NCBI GenBank assembly: GCA_035626235.1 | Contig: DASPOB010000019.1 | Coordinates: 1 to 64,000 of the forward strand | Source of the DNA: DATFYP01 sp035626235 | GTDB taxonomy: Archaea; Thermoproteota; Nitrososphaeria; Nitrososphaerales; Gagatemarchaeaceae | Length of the DNA stretch: 64,000 bases | Reading direction: 5' to 3' | Shown here: positions 58,140 to 64,000 of the stretch, in pieces | How the letters are laid out: each line of letters begins with the position of its first letter | How positions within the stretch are numbered: the stretch's first letter is position 1 | Notes under the pieces: model-generated | The model's input: only the letters and a program-made list of their open reading frames with translations | What the model was told of the DNA's origin: nothing | Databases searched by the model: none | Made by a program: the position numbers and the translations under genes

Positions 58140-58490
58140 GGCGCAGGCCCGCTTTAGCTGCCTTATCATTTCGGAGCACTCCGTGAACTTCTCCTCGTCC
58201 TCACTCTTCTTGTAGCAGTCCAACGCTTTCTCGTATTCGTCCAGGGCGTCCATGGCCCTAAGGGGGGAAGGGGTGGTGGGCTGCGAAAGAATTATCTTCC
58301 CGGTCGCCTCGTACCAGTTCCCGGCCTCACCATACTGTTCCAGCTGGAAGAAGCAACTTGCGATGGACTCGCATAGGTCAACCTTCTGAGGAGTGGAGGC
58401 GAACCGTTCAAATTGTTCTCTCAGCTGGTAAACGGCCGCGTTCCCGCTACGCATCTTCTCCAGCCTTAGGGAGTCGGAGAAGTCTGCCAT
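58131..58490 (-). CDS. Small TPR-like helical protein
   Basis: 119 residues, helical with TPR-like periodicity (DLCESIASCFFQLEQYGEAG, ALDEYEKALDCYKKSEDEEK). Five cysteines are spread along the chain without a metal motif. Likely a protein-interaction module. No closer family recognised. Confidence 0.55.
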   Translation of the reverse strand: MADFSDSLRLEKMRSGNAAVYQLREQFERFASTPQKVDLCESIASCFFQLEQYGEAGNWYEATGKIILSQPTTPSPLRAMDALDEYEKALDCYKKSEDEEKFTECSEMIRQLKRACASS

Positions 58491-58563
58491 CGCATTGGGA
58501 GCAGCAGGAAGGATAGTAAGAGGGGATGCTCTACAATTGTTGAGCCCGTACTGAACCTTCGGA

Positions 58564-59049
58564 CTAGTCTTCGTCCGCCCTGAGGGCCACGAGCTCGGCT
58601 TCCCGGAGCTTTCTCCTGGTCAGGGCCTCCCTGAAGCGCCGTTTCTCCACCTCATTCGTGGGGTGAAGCCTCGGAATCTCCACTGGGCTTCTGTCTGCGT
58701 CAATGGCGACGTAGGTCAGGTAGCACGACCCTGTGTGAGTCACCTTCCGCGTTGCGGGGTCCTGCGCCTCGATTCTGACCCCAATCTCCATCGAAGTCTC
58801 CCCGACGTAGTTCACAGAGGCCCGAAGTATGAGCACGTTGCCAACGAACACAGGCTTCCAGAAGTTCATCCGGTCGATTGACGCCGTGACGCAGTTCTTG
58901 CCCGCGTGCCTCCAAGCCACTATCGCGGCGACCTCGTCCATGTACCTCATTATCGCCCCGCCGAAAACGTTCCCGAGGATGTTGGCATCCATGGGCATCA
59001 TCAGGCGGGCAGTGGTGAGCGACGACTCGGAAGGCTTCTTGGCTCGCAT
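58564..59049 (-). CDS. Acyl-CoA thioesterase, hotdog fold
   Basis: About 161 residues from ATG 59049 (MRAKKPSESSLTTARLMMP). MDANILGNVFGGAIMRYMDE is the YciA/ACOT hotdog helix with the catalytic Asn/Asp region; DRMNFWKPVFVGNVLILRAS and TGSCYLTYVAIDAD are conserved. Hydrolyses acyl-CoA thioesters. A TATA-like CTTATGAA at 59084-59091 argues against the longer start at 59088. Confidence 0.88.
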   Translation of the reverse strand: MRAKKPSESSLTTARLMMPMDANILGNVFGGAIMRYMDEVAAIVAWRHAGKNCVTASIDRMNFWKPVFVGNVLILRASVNYVGETSMEIGVRIEAQDPATRKVTHTGSCYLTYVAIDADRSPVEIPRLHPTNEVEKRRFREALTRRKLREAELVALRADED

Positions 59050-59135
59050 CGACGGCAAGCTGGCCCCGCTGGCTGCGCCGAGGTTCATAAGGTTGATACC
59101 AGAGAGCCAAGGCCCTCGTCAGAGGCGAGCGAGGA

Positions 59136-59738
59136 GTGGACGTGAAACGGTTTCCCGTAGGAACGATGGCCAACTTCGTCTACTTGCTGATGGACCCCGG
59201 GAGCAAGGAGGCCATGGTGGTTGACTCAGGGTGGGAAACCGCGGCCATAGTGAGGGCTGCCGAGGAGGCCTCGGCCAAGGTGAAGTTCGCCGTCGCCACC
59301 CACGAGCACTTCGACCATACCTCCACGCTGGCAGAGCTCGCCGGGCAACTCGGGGCCAAAGTCGTCGCCCACGAGAACTCCCCCGTTGAACATGATGTGA
59401 CGGTGGTCGACGGACAGGAGCTGAGACTTGGAAGGAGAGCGGTGAAGGTATTGCACACCCCGGGCCACACGGAGGACAGCATTTGCCTCTACGACGGGAG
59501 GAACCTCTTCACAGGGGACACGCTCTTCATCGGGACCATAGGCAAGTTCGAGAGGGAGGCGGCACAGACGATGTATGACAGCCTCCACGGGGTCATCATG
59601 AAACTCCCCGACTCGACGATGATTTATCCAGGGCACGATTACGGCGAAGTGCCGTCCAGGACCCTTGGCGAGGAGAGGGCGGCCAACCCGTTCCTTCTAA
59701 CCCGGGACCTCAGGAGTTTCCTGTCGTTTTTCGCCTAA
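59136..59738 (+). CDS. Metallo-beta-lactamase-fold hydrolase (glyoxalase II-like)
   Basis: 200 residues. ATHEHFDHTSTLAEL gives the HxHxDH metal site, LHTPGHTEDSICLY the next histidine, FTGDTLFIGTIGKFER the bridging aspartate and IYPGHDYG the last histidine. Compact like archaeal glyoxalase II-type proteins and persulfide dioxygenase relatives; the substrate is not settled. GTG start. Its end overlaps the convergent threonine dehydratase by 29 bases. Confidence 0.87.
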   Translation: MDVKRFPVGTMANFVYLLMDPGSKEAMVVDSGWETAAIVRAAEEASAKVKFAVATHEHFDHTSTLAELAGQLGAKVVAHENSPVEHDVTVVDGQELRLGRRAVKVLHTPGHTEDSICLYDGRNLFTGDTLFIGTIGKFEREAAQTMYDSLHGVIMKLPDSTMIYPGHDYGEVPSRTLGEERAANPFLLTRDLRSFLSFFA

Positions 59739-60702
59739 GGACTTCCTCCAGGAGGTCGACCGAAATGTTCCCCCCGCTCACGACGAGAACCATCCTGTCT
59801 CCCTTCTCGCTCTTCAGAGGGCCATTGACTGCGGCCAATGGGGAGGCACCCGCGGGCTCGGCGAGGACCCTGCCGTCCACCAGGAGCTCATAGATGGCGT
59901 CCTTTATCTGATCGTCGGAGACCAAGCCGATCTTGTCTACGTGCTTGGAGACGGCCTCGAAGGTAAGCTCGCCGGGAATCGAGGCTTGCATTCCGTCCGC
60001 TATCGTTCGCTTGGGGTCGACATGGACTCTGCTTCCCTCCTTCACGGACTCGTACATCGAAGGGATTGCCGTCGTCTCAGCCCCGTAGACCGCGGCCTTG
60101 GTTAAAGACTTCAGCGCGATTGCGATTCCAGATATGAGCCCGCCCCCGCCTATGGCGACGACTGCGGAGTCTATGTCCCGCCCCTGCCGTGCGATCTCGA
60201 GACCACACGTACCCTGCCCGGCGATTACATCTCTGTCGTTGAACGCGTGGACGAAGATGAGCCCCCTTCTTCGGGCCTCTTTCAGGGCGTTCTCGTAGGT
60301 CTCGTCATAGCCAGCGCCCGACTTCACTACCTCCGCCCCCTGCTCCTGAATCGCCTTAAGCTTCTGGGGATTGACGCTGTCAGGGACGCAGACGACAGCC
60401 TTCACGTTGAAGAGCCTGCTTGCGTAGGCGATGGCAAAACCGTGATTGCCCGACGACGCCGTTATGACCCCCCTATTGAGGGCACTGTCTCCGAGGGATA
60501 GTAGCTTGTTCAGGGCCCCGCGTATCTTGAACACGCGTATGGGCTGGAAACACTCCAGCTTGAGGAAGATTTCGCGTCCCACCAGTTTCGAGATCCTGGG
60601 GGAGTACTCGAGAGGCGTGGGCGGGATGTACTTTCTGATCCTCCCTTCCGCCTGCTCGATCTCGCTTATCGTCGGGAGCGAGGACTCGGTCAGCCGAACC
60701 AC
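59710..60702 (-). CDS. Threonine dehydratase/serine racemase family
   Basis: 330 residues, fold type II PLP enzyme. FKIRGALNKLLSLGDSALNR carries the PLP lysine, ITASSGNHGFAIAYASRLFN the phosphate loop and AIGGGGLISGIAIALK the Gly loop. There is no C-terminal ACT domain, so it is either a catabolic threonine dehydratase or a serine racemase-like enzyme rather than feedback-controlled IlvA. It overlaps fen by 13 bases. Confidence 0.88.
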   Translation of the reverse strand: MVRLTESSLPTISEIEQAEGRIRKYIPPTPLEYSPRISKLVGREIFLKLECFQPIRVFKIRGALNKLLSLGDSALNRGVITASSGNHGFAIAYASRLFNVKAVVCVPDSVNPQKLKAIQEQGAEVVKSGAGYDETYENALKEARRRGLIFVHAFNDRDVIAGQGTCGLEIARQGRDIDSAVVAIGGGGLISGIAIALKSLTKAAVYGAETTAIPSMYESVKEGSRVHVDPKRTIADGMQASIPGELTFEAVSKHVDKIGLVSDDQIKDAIYELLVDGRVLAEPAGASPLAAVNGPLKSEKGDRMVLVVSGGNISVDLLEEVLRRKTTGNS

Positions 60703-61715
60703 TTCTCCAGTGTCTCGGAGGGCGCCTCCTTCTTGACTTGCAGTCTGGCGAGCCCCGCCTCGACCCTGTCCCTTGAGAACGAGTGCTCTCCCACCAGGTA
60801 TGAGAGCAGGCGTTCCCTGTCTGGAGTCCCCCAGACGGGCGAAATCCCCTTCGCAGCCGGGGCGTTGAGGTACAGGTCCCGGATGCCTTGATAATTCAAG
60901 TCCGAAAGCTTGTCCCTTAGCTCCTTGATCTCTTCCAGTCGCCCATACTTCTTCAGGTAGCTCATCGCCCTTACGGGTCCGACCCCCTCGAACCCGTCGG
61001 GGTTGAAGTCGGTCCCAAGCAGGATTGCGAAGTCGACGAGCTGCTCCCGGGTTAGCCCGGTCGCCGACAGGACCGAGGAGAGCGTGATCCTCTCGGGGAC
61101 GACGTTGATCATGATACCCTTGGCCGGGAGCCTCCTCTTCCCCGAGATTGTGACGTTCCTCACGAGGATGGGAGCCCCGAAGACGAGCGAGTCGTGGTCT
61201 TGCGACGCGACCGCGTTCACGGTCCCCTCCGAGGCCATCACGGAGGCCTGGGCCTCGCCTTCTGAAGGAGCGTCCACCCAGGGAATCCCCATCGCCTCGA
61301 GCAGTTCCTTCGCGTCCGCGACCATGTCTCTCCTGAGGACCGTCGAAGCCTCGGCAAACTTCCTCGCCTGGACGGTGTCGCCGGCTTGGAGAGCCCTGAG
61401 GTACTGGTCCTTCGCTTCTCTCCTTTGGGCGGAGCGCCTCTCTATCTCCTCCTTCTTGAGGTCAGGAGGCTTCCCGTCGAAGACGTAGACGAGCTTGATG
61501 CCGAGCTCCAAGAGGTTGATGTTGCGATAGAAGAGCCCGGAAATGTGAGAGGTGACCCTTCCCCTAGAATCCTTCAGGTGTTCGCCGCTCGGACCGCGGA
61601 TGATTGCGAGGAACTGGTAAAGAGCGTTGTATCCGTCCACGGCCAGCCTCCAACCAGAGATGTCGGCGAGCTCGATCTTTTCGCGGGGAATGGCATCGCC
61701 GAAGTCTACGCCCAT
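60690..61715 (-). CDS. fen: Flap endonuclease 1 (FEN-1)
   Basis: Removes 5' flaps in Okazaki-fragment processing and repair. 341 residues: N-domain AVDGYNALYQFLAIIRGPSG and VYVFDGKPPDLKKEEIERR, I-domain DAPSEGEAQASVMASEGTVN and SQDHDSLVFGAP, then LLGTDFNPDGFEGVGPVRA helix-hairpin-helix. The end TLEKWF looks like a PCNA-binding box with the leading Gln replaced. The start at 61715 is close to family length. Confidence 0.95.
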   Translation of the reverse strand: MGVDFGDAIPREKIELADISGWRLAVDGYNALYQFLAIIRGPSGEHLKDSRGRVTSHISGLFYRNINLLELGIKLVYVFDGKPPDLKKEEIERRSAQRREAKDQYLRALQAGDTVQARKFAEASTVLRRDMVADAKELLEAMGIPWVDAPSEGEAQASVMASEGTVNAVASQDHDSLVFGAPILVRNVTISGKRRLPAKGIMINVVPERITLSSVLSATGLTREQLVDFAILLGTDFNPDGFEGVGPVRAMSYLKKYGRLEEIKELRDKLSDLNYQGIRDLYLNAPAAKGISPVWGTPDRERLLSYLVGEHSFSRDRVEAGLARLQVKKEAPSETLEKWFG

Positions 61716-61744
61716 CTCGGGCCAGCCGCTGCGCCCGGTCGGAT

Positions 61745-62002
61745 TTATTCGTTGGCTCTGGGGATGCGCATTTCCTCAGTAGGTTTTTCGACGAACTCTA
61801 TCTGACGCCTGTCCTTGCCGACCCATCGCACGGTCACGAGGCCCAGGATTTCAAGCTGCATGAGAAGTTTGTCCATCTCGTCGGGGGAGCACTTGCCGCC
61901 GTTCTTGTTCAGAGCTTCCAGTAGGTCGTCGTCTGTGGCCCTCTTCTTCTCCTTTATCCATTCGAAGGCGGCGAATCTCAGTGGATAACGCATCAGCTTC
62001 AC
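61745..62002 (-). CDS. Small winged-helix-like protein
   Basis: 85 residues. RFAAFEWIKEKKRATDDDLL, MDKLLMQLEILGLVTVRWVG and RRQIEFVEKPTEE give a helix-helix-wing layout common in archaeal DNA-binding proteins. A strong TATA-like CTTTTATA at 62042-62049 lies about 43 bases upstream of the ATG. It ends 30 bases before fen, so it may be co-transcribed with it. Confidence 0.65.
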   Translation of the reverse strand: MKLMRYPLRFAAFEWIKEKKRATDDDLLEALNKNGGKCSPDEMDKLLMQLEILGLVTVRWVGKDRRQIEFVEKPTEEMRIPRANE

Positions 62003-62041
62003 TTCAGGCTAGAAACGGCAAGAGGCATGTTCGGTTGCTGG

Positions 62042-62049
62042 TATAAAAG
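62042..62049 (-). promoter_or_regulatory. TATA box for the small winged-helix gene
   Basis: CTTTTATA on the minus strand, upstream of ATG 62002. It also reads TATAAAAG on the plus strand, but no convincing gene follows there. Confidence 0.5.
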
Positions 62050-62095
62050 CTCTGCCCAACCAGGATTCTGTCGCCTTCGTTGCACGGCAAGGCTC

Positions 62096-62278
62096 TCATT
62101 GGAGCATCTCACTCTCGGTCTCCGTCAGAACCCTATGCTTGCCGAATGCGCAGAACCCCGAATCAGTTGCATCGGGGCATGGGCAATCGCATTTCTCCCG
62201 CTCTGTGACGTAATACGACTGCAACGCAAACCTCAGCTCAAGATGGAAGCATTTCTTGCACATGTGCAAAGTCTTCAA
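62096..62278 (-). CDS. Possible Cys-rich zinc-binding protein
   Basis: 60 residues from TTG. CKKC near the start, then a cluster CDCPCPDATDSGFC and a polar end. Six cysteines in pairs suggest a zinc-binding fold. There is no family match I can name and the promoter is unclear, so the gene could be spurious. It occupies the 350-base gap between the winged-helix gene and aEF-1beta. Confidence 0.4.
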   Translation of the reverse strand: MKTLHMCKKCFHLELRFALQSYYVTEREKCDCPCPDATDSGFCAFGKHRVLTETESEMLQ

Positions 62279-62353
62279 CCTCTTCTTTATTCTCTGTTCC
62301 CATTCTTCCCGAGTGATTGTGCGCTTGTCCTCAGTAGACCCCAGCGTGGTTGC

Positions 62354-62641
62354 CTAGGAAGTATGTAGCTTGCCCGACATCCTGCTGACGCCCATAAAAT
62401 CGCACTGACCGACTAGTGGTGCTGTTGAGGCAGCATGCTCCACCTTGTCGATCATCCCTTCCTCCTCTGGCGCCACGACATCCACAATGATGGCCGAAAG
62501 CCCGAAGGCGATCGGTTCGATTCTCTGGCCTTTGACGGCGGCGCCTGCTGGAAGCGCCTTCGCCACAGAGTCCACAATCTTTTGATGCTCTGTCGTTGTG
62601 TCCTGGGGAAGCACCTTCAGTCTGATTACGTAGGAGCCCAA
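62354..62641 (-). CDS. ef1b: Elongation factor 1-beta (aEF-1B)
   Basis: Nucleotide-exchange factor for aEF-1A. 95 residues: YVIRLKVLPQDTTTEHQKIV, RIEPIAFGLSAIIVDVVAPE and GMIDKVEHAASTAPLVGQCD. This is the short archaeal form that corresponds to the exchange domain of eukaryotic eEF1B. It lies ten bases after a zinc-ribbon gene, a conserved archaeal pair. Confidence 0.94.
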   Translation of the reverse strand: MGSYVIRLKVLPQDTTTEHQKIVDSVAKALPAGAAVKGQRIEPIAFGLSAIIVDVVAPEEEGMIDKVEHAASTAPLVGQCDFMGVSRMSGKLHTS

Positions 62642-62651
62642 GTGTTGCCGC

Positions 62652-62834
62652 CTATGGCCCCTCGAAGCCGCAGTTCACGCATCTGTAGCGTCTGGAGAAC
62701 TTCCTGCACTTCTCGCATCTCCAAATCAACGTCTCATGGCAATTGGGGCAGTAGAACTTGGTGGCCCTCTCAGCTGGCTTGACCGGCCTGTTGCAGGACG
62801 AGCATAACGGGAGTGATATTGTCGACTGCGACAT
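62652..62834 (-). CDS. Archaeal double zinc-ribbon protein
   Basis: 60 residues with four CxxC pairs: CSSC, CPNC, CEKC and CVNC, giving two zinc ribbons (KFYCPNCHETLIWRCEKC; RRYRCVNCGFEGP). Usually encoded directly before aEF-1beta in archaea, which suggests a translation-related RNA-binding role. TATA-like CTATATGT at 62862-62869. Confidence 0.88.
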   Translation of the reverse strand: MSQSTISLPLCSSCNRPVKPAERATKFYCPNCHETLIWRCEKCRKFSRRYRCVNCGFEGP

Positions 62835-62861
62835 TTCTCAAGAACCCCCTCGGGAACCAGC

Positions 62862-62869
62862 ACATATAG
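62862..62869 (-). promoter_or_regulatory. TATA-like box for zinc-ribbon/aEF-1beta operon
   Basis: CTATATGT on the minus strand, about 31 bases before the start at 62834. Confidence 0.5.
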
Positions 62870-62888
62870 GTTGCTGAGTGCGAAGTTG

Positions 62889-64000
62889 TCAGGGTCCAGT
62901 AAGGAGGGACTTCGCCTCTACCGAGGCGACAACTTTGGCGAGCCTCAGGATGCCGGTGACCCCCAGGGCCCCCAATAACGCCGACGCATGAAAGTCGAAG
63001 TCCGATCTGGACAGTTTCGTAAGCAACTTGGGAGACGAAAGCAGTGAGACTACCGAGTCCATGTCGGGGTTCGAAAGCTTGCTGAAGACTCGCCTGATCC
63101 TCAGCATGCTCCTCATCTCCTTGAGGTAACGCGACTCCCAGTCAGGCTGGTAGCGGGCTAGCATTGCAGGTTCTCCGAGTTGAATCGAGTCGCTGAGCCA
63201 ACGGGCGGCTATGACCGCCCCTGCCACCGAGGTCGATATCCCGCCAGCCGTGGTCGGTTTGACCTGGCCCGCCGACTCGCCGACCTTGACTCTCCTGCCG
63301 ACTGCGAACTCTTCTACCGGCCCGCCGACATAAATGGGCGCAGCAACCCTCCGAAGCCTCTTGTGCGGCCTCGTCGAGAGGAAGGAGTCCAGCGCCTCGA
63401 AGGCGTCGATGCCGCGGCCGGCTGCGCCCACCTTCGCCAACCTTGGGCCGTAGGGAATGACCCAGGCGAAGAAGCCAGGATATTTTTCTGCGTCCGCGAA
63501 GATTTCGACGACTCTCTCGTTGATCCAGTCCGCTTCGATTTCGTACTTGGCCGCCGACAGTATGCCGGAGCGGTGGCTCGAAGAAGGGCCGGTAGCGTCA
63601 ACGTAGTATTTCGCCTCCACCAATTCGCCTCCTACATTGACACTCACCCCTTGGTGCGACTCCGTAGCCACGGCAGCCCTCGCCCTGGTCTGCAGTCTTG
63701 CTCCCCAGGACTCCGCCCTTTCGGCGAGCTGCTTGTCATAGGCGCTTCTGTCGAGAACCACCACATCGAGCCCGGTGGCGTTGACGGCGAGGTCCCTGCC
63801 GCCAGGCGAATGAACCACCGCCGAGGCGATCTCGTTCTGAATCACCTCCCTCTTGGGTGCGAAGCCGTAGCGTCTGAGGCCCCTAAGGCTGACAAGGCCG
63901 TCGCACTTTTCCGGCTCTCCGATCTCGTCGTGCTCTTCCGCGACGAGCACGGAGATCCCCCTCTTCGCTGCCTCCGCGGCAAAGGCCAGGCCCGCGACGC
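62889..64000 (-). CDS. Geranylgeranyl reductase family protein, 5' end outside the window
   Basis: FAD-dependent reductase family that saturates geranylgeranyl chains of archaeal lipids. The frame is open to the window edge (VAGLAFAAEAAKRGISVLV upstream of VAEEHDEIGEPEKC), so the N-terminal dinucleotide loop is only partly seen. EKCDGLVSLRGLRRYG is the region of the conserved cysteine; PYGPRLAKVGAAGRG and VKVGESAGQVKPTTAGGIST are family blocks. At least 370 residues here. The substrate (digeranylgeranylglycerophospholipid or diphosphate) is unresolved. Confidence 0.88.
   Translation of the reverse strand, partial: VAGLAFAAEAAKRGISVLVAEEHDEIGEPEKCDGLVSLRGLRRYGFAPKREVIQNEIASAVVHSPGGRDLAVNATGLDVVVLDRSAYDKQLAERAESWGARLQTRARAAVATESHQGVSVNVGGELVEAKYYVDATGPSSSHRSGILSAAKYEIEADWINERVVEIFADAEKYPGFFAWVIPYGPRLAKVGAAGRGIDAFEALDSFLSTRPHKRLRRVAAPIYVGGPVEEFAVGRRVKVGESAGQVKPTTAGGISTSVAGAVIAARWLSDSIQLGEPAMLARYQPDWESRYLKEMRSMLRIRRVFSKLSNPDMDSVVSLLSSPKLLTKLSRSDFDFHASALLGALGVTGILRLAKVVASVEAKSLLTGP

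Noticed and set aside
62027..62368. 113-codon plus-strand frame after a TATAAAAG
   Set aside because: The protein shows no conserved character, and the box is well placed for the minus-strand gene ending at 61745.
1..64000. Mobile elements, prophage or defence islands
   Set aside because: I saw no transposase, integrase, terminal inverted repeats or restriction/CRISPR genes. The content is housekeeping plus a few lineage-specific surface proteins.

Overview
The window is archaeal chromosome, GC-rich (roughly 60 percent by eye) and densely coded. Archaeal markers include ribosomal proteins S4e, L19e and L32e, the RNase P protein Rnp1, aEF-1beta, SecY with a DUF106/EMC3 protein, a group II chaperonin (thermosome), diphthine synthase, Hjc-type resolvase, FEN-1, a Cbf5-type pseudouridine synthase, archaeal adenylate and cytidylate kinases and a geranylgeranyl reductase. 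Many genes have a TATA-like box 25-35 bases before the start codon, as in leaderless archaeal transcription. tRNA genes carrying several very short introns point to the TACK/Thermoproteota side; a Nitrososphaeria (thaumarchaeal) relative is my best guess, but it is inference.

Layout. 1-1552: S13-S4-S11. 1549-2505: a winged-helix regulator fused to an S-layer-like domain. 2658-5476: GlmS and deoxyhypusine synthase. 5540-8234: guaB-purA. 8321-8462: tRNA-Ser(GGA), which I read as containing three introns. 8518-12819: carA-carB. 13552-14974: pyrB-pyrI. 14971-27393 (minus): one long operon running L22-S3-L29-rnp1-S17-L14-L24-S4e-L5-S14-S8-L6-L32e-L19e-L18-S5-L30-L15-secY-adk-DUF106-cmk-truB. 27394-28177: non-coding as far as I can see. 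28178-29221: a Thr/Gln-rich surface stalk protein. 29343-36234: two complete, divergent succinate dehydrogenase/fumarate reductase operons. 36231-41884: SUF iron-sulfur assembly (SufU, SufS, Rieske, SufD, SufB, SufC) with a shared palindrome before sufC and sufB, followed by a GAF protein. 42660-43570: small membrane proteins. 43728: thermosome. 45373-49888: mixed metabolism (cyclodeaminase family, DUF371, a mevalonate-decarboxylase-like GHMP protein, SDR) and a small HEAT protein that looks like half of a deoxyhypusine hydroxylase. 49909-52432: transsulfuration (CBS, CGL). 53273-53377: tRNA-Lys(CTT) with two introns. 53405-55081: DphB fused to DUF357, then an HTH-fused FAD-synthase-like protein. 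55078-64000: translin, DMT transporter, Hjc, thioesterase, MBL hydrolase, threonine dehydratase, FEN-1, aEF-1beta, and a GGR that runs off the window.

How the genes fit together. The first half is translation, secretion and de novo nucleotide synthesis. The middle is respiratory iron-sulfur enzymology: two SDH complexes need Fe-S clusters and the SUF genes lie next to them. Several genes touch translation-factor modification: deoxyhypusine synthase, the hydroxylase-like HEAT protein and diphthine synthase.

Most notable observations: multi-intron tRNAs with micro-introns; the single-lobe deoxyhypusine-hydroxylase-like protein; two genes (L15 and the GHMP protein) whose only plausible start is CTG behind a strong Shine-Dalgarno; purA and carB with anomalous 5' ends; repeated operator-like palindromes at sufB/sufC and near sdhA; and convergent gene pairs that share one CTAG as both stop codons.
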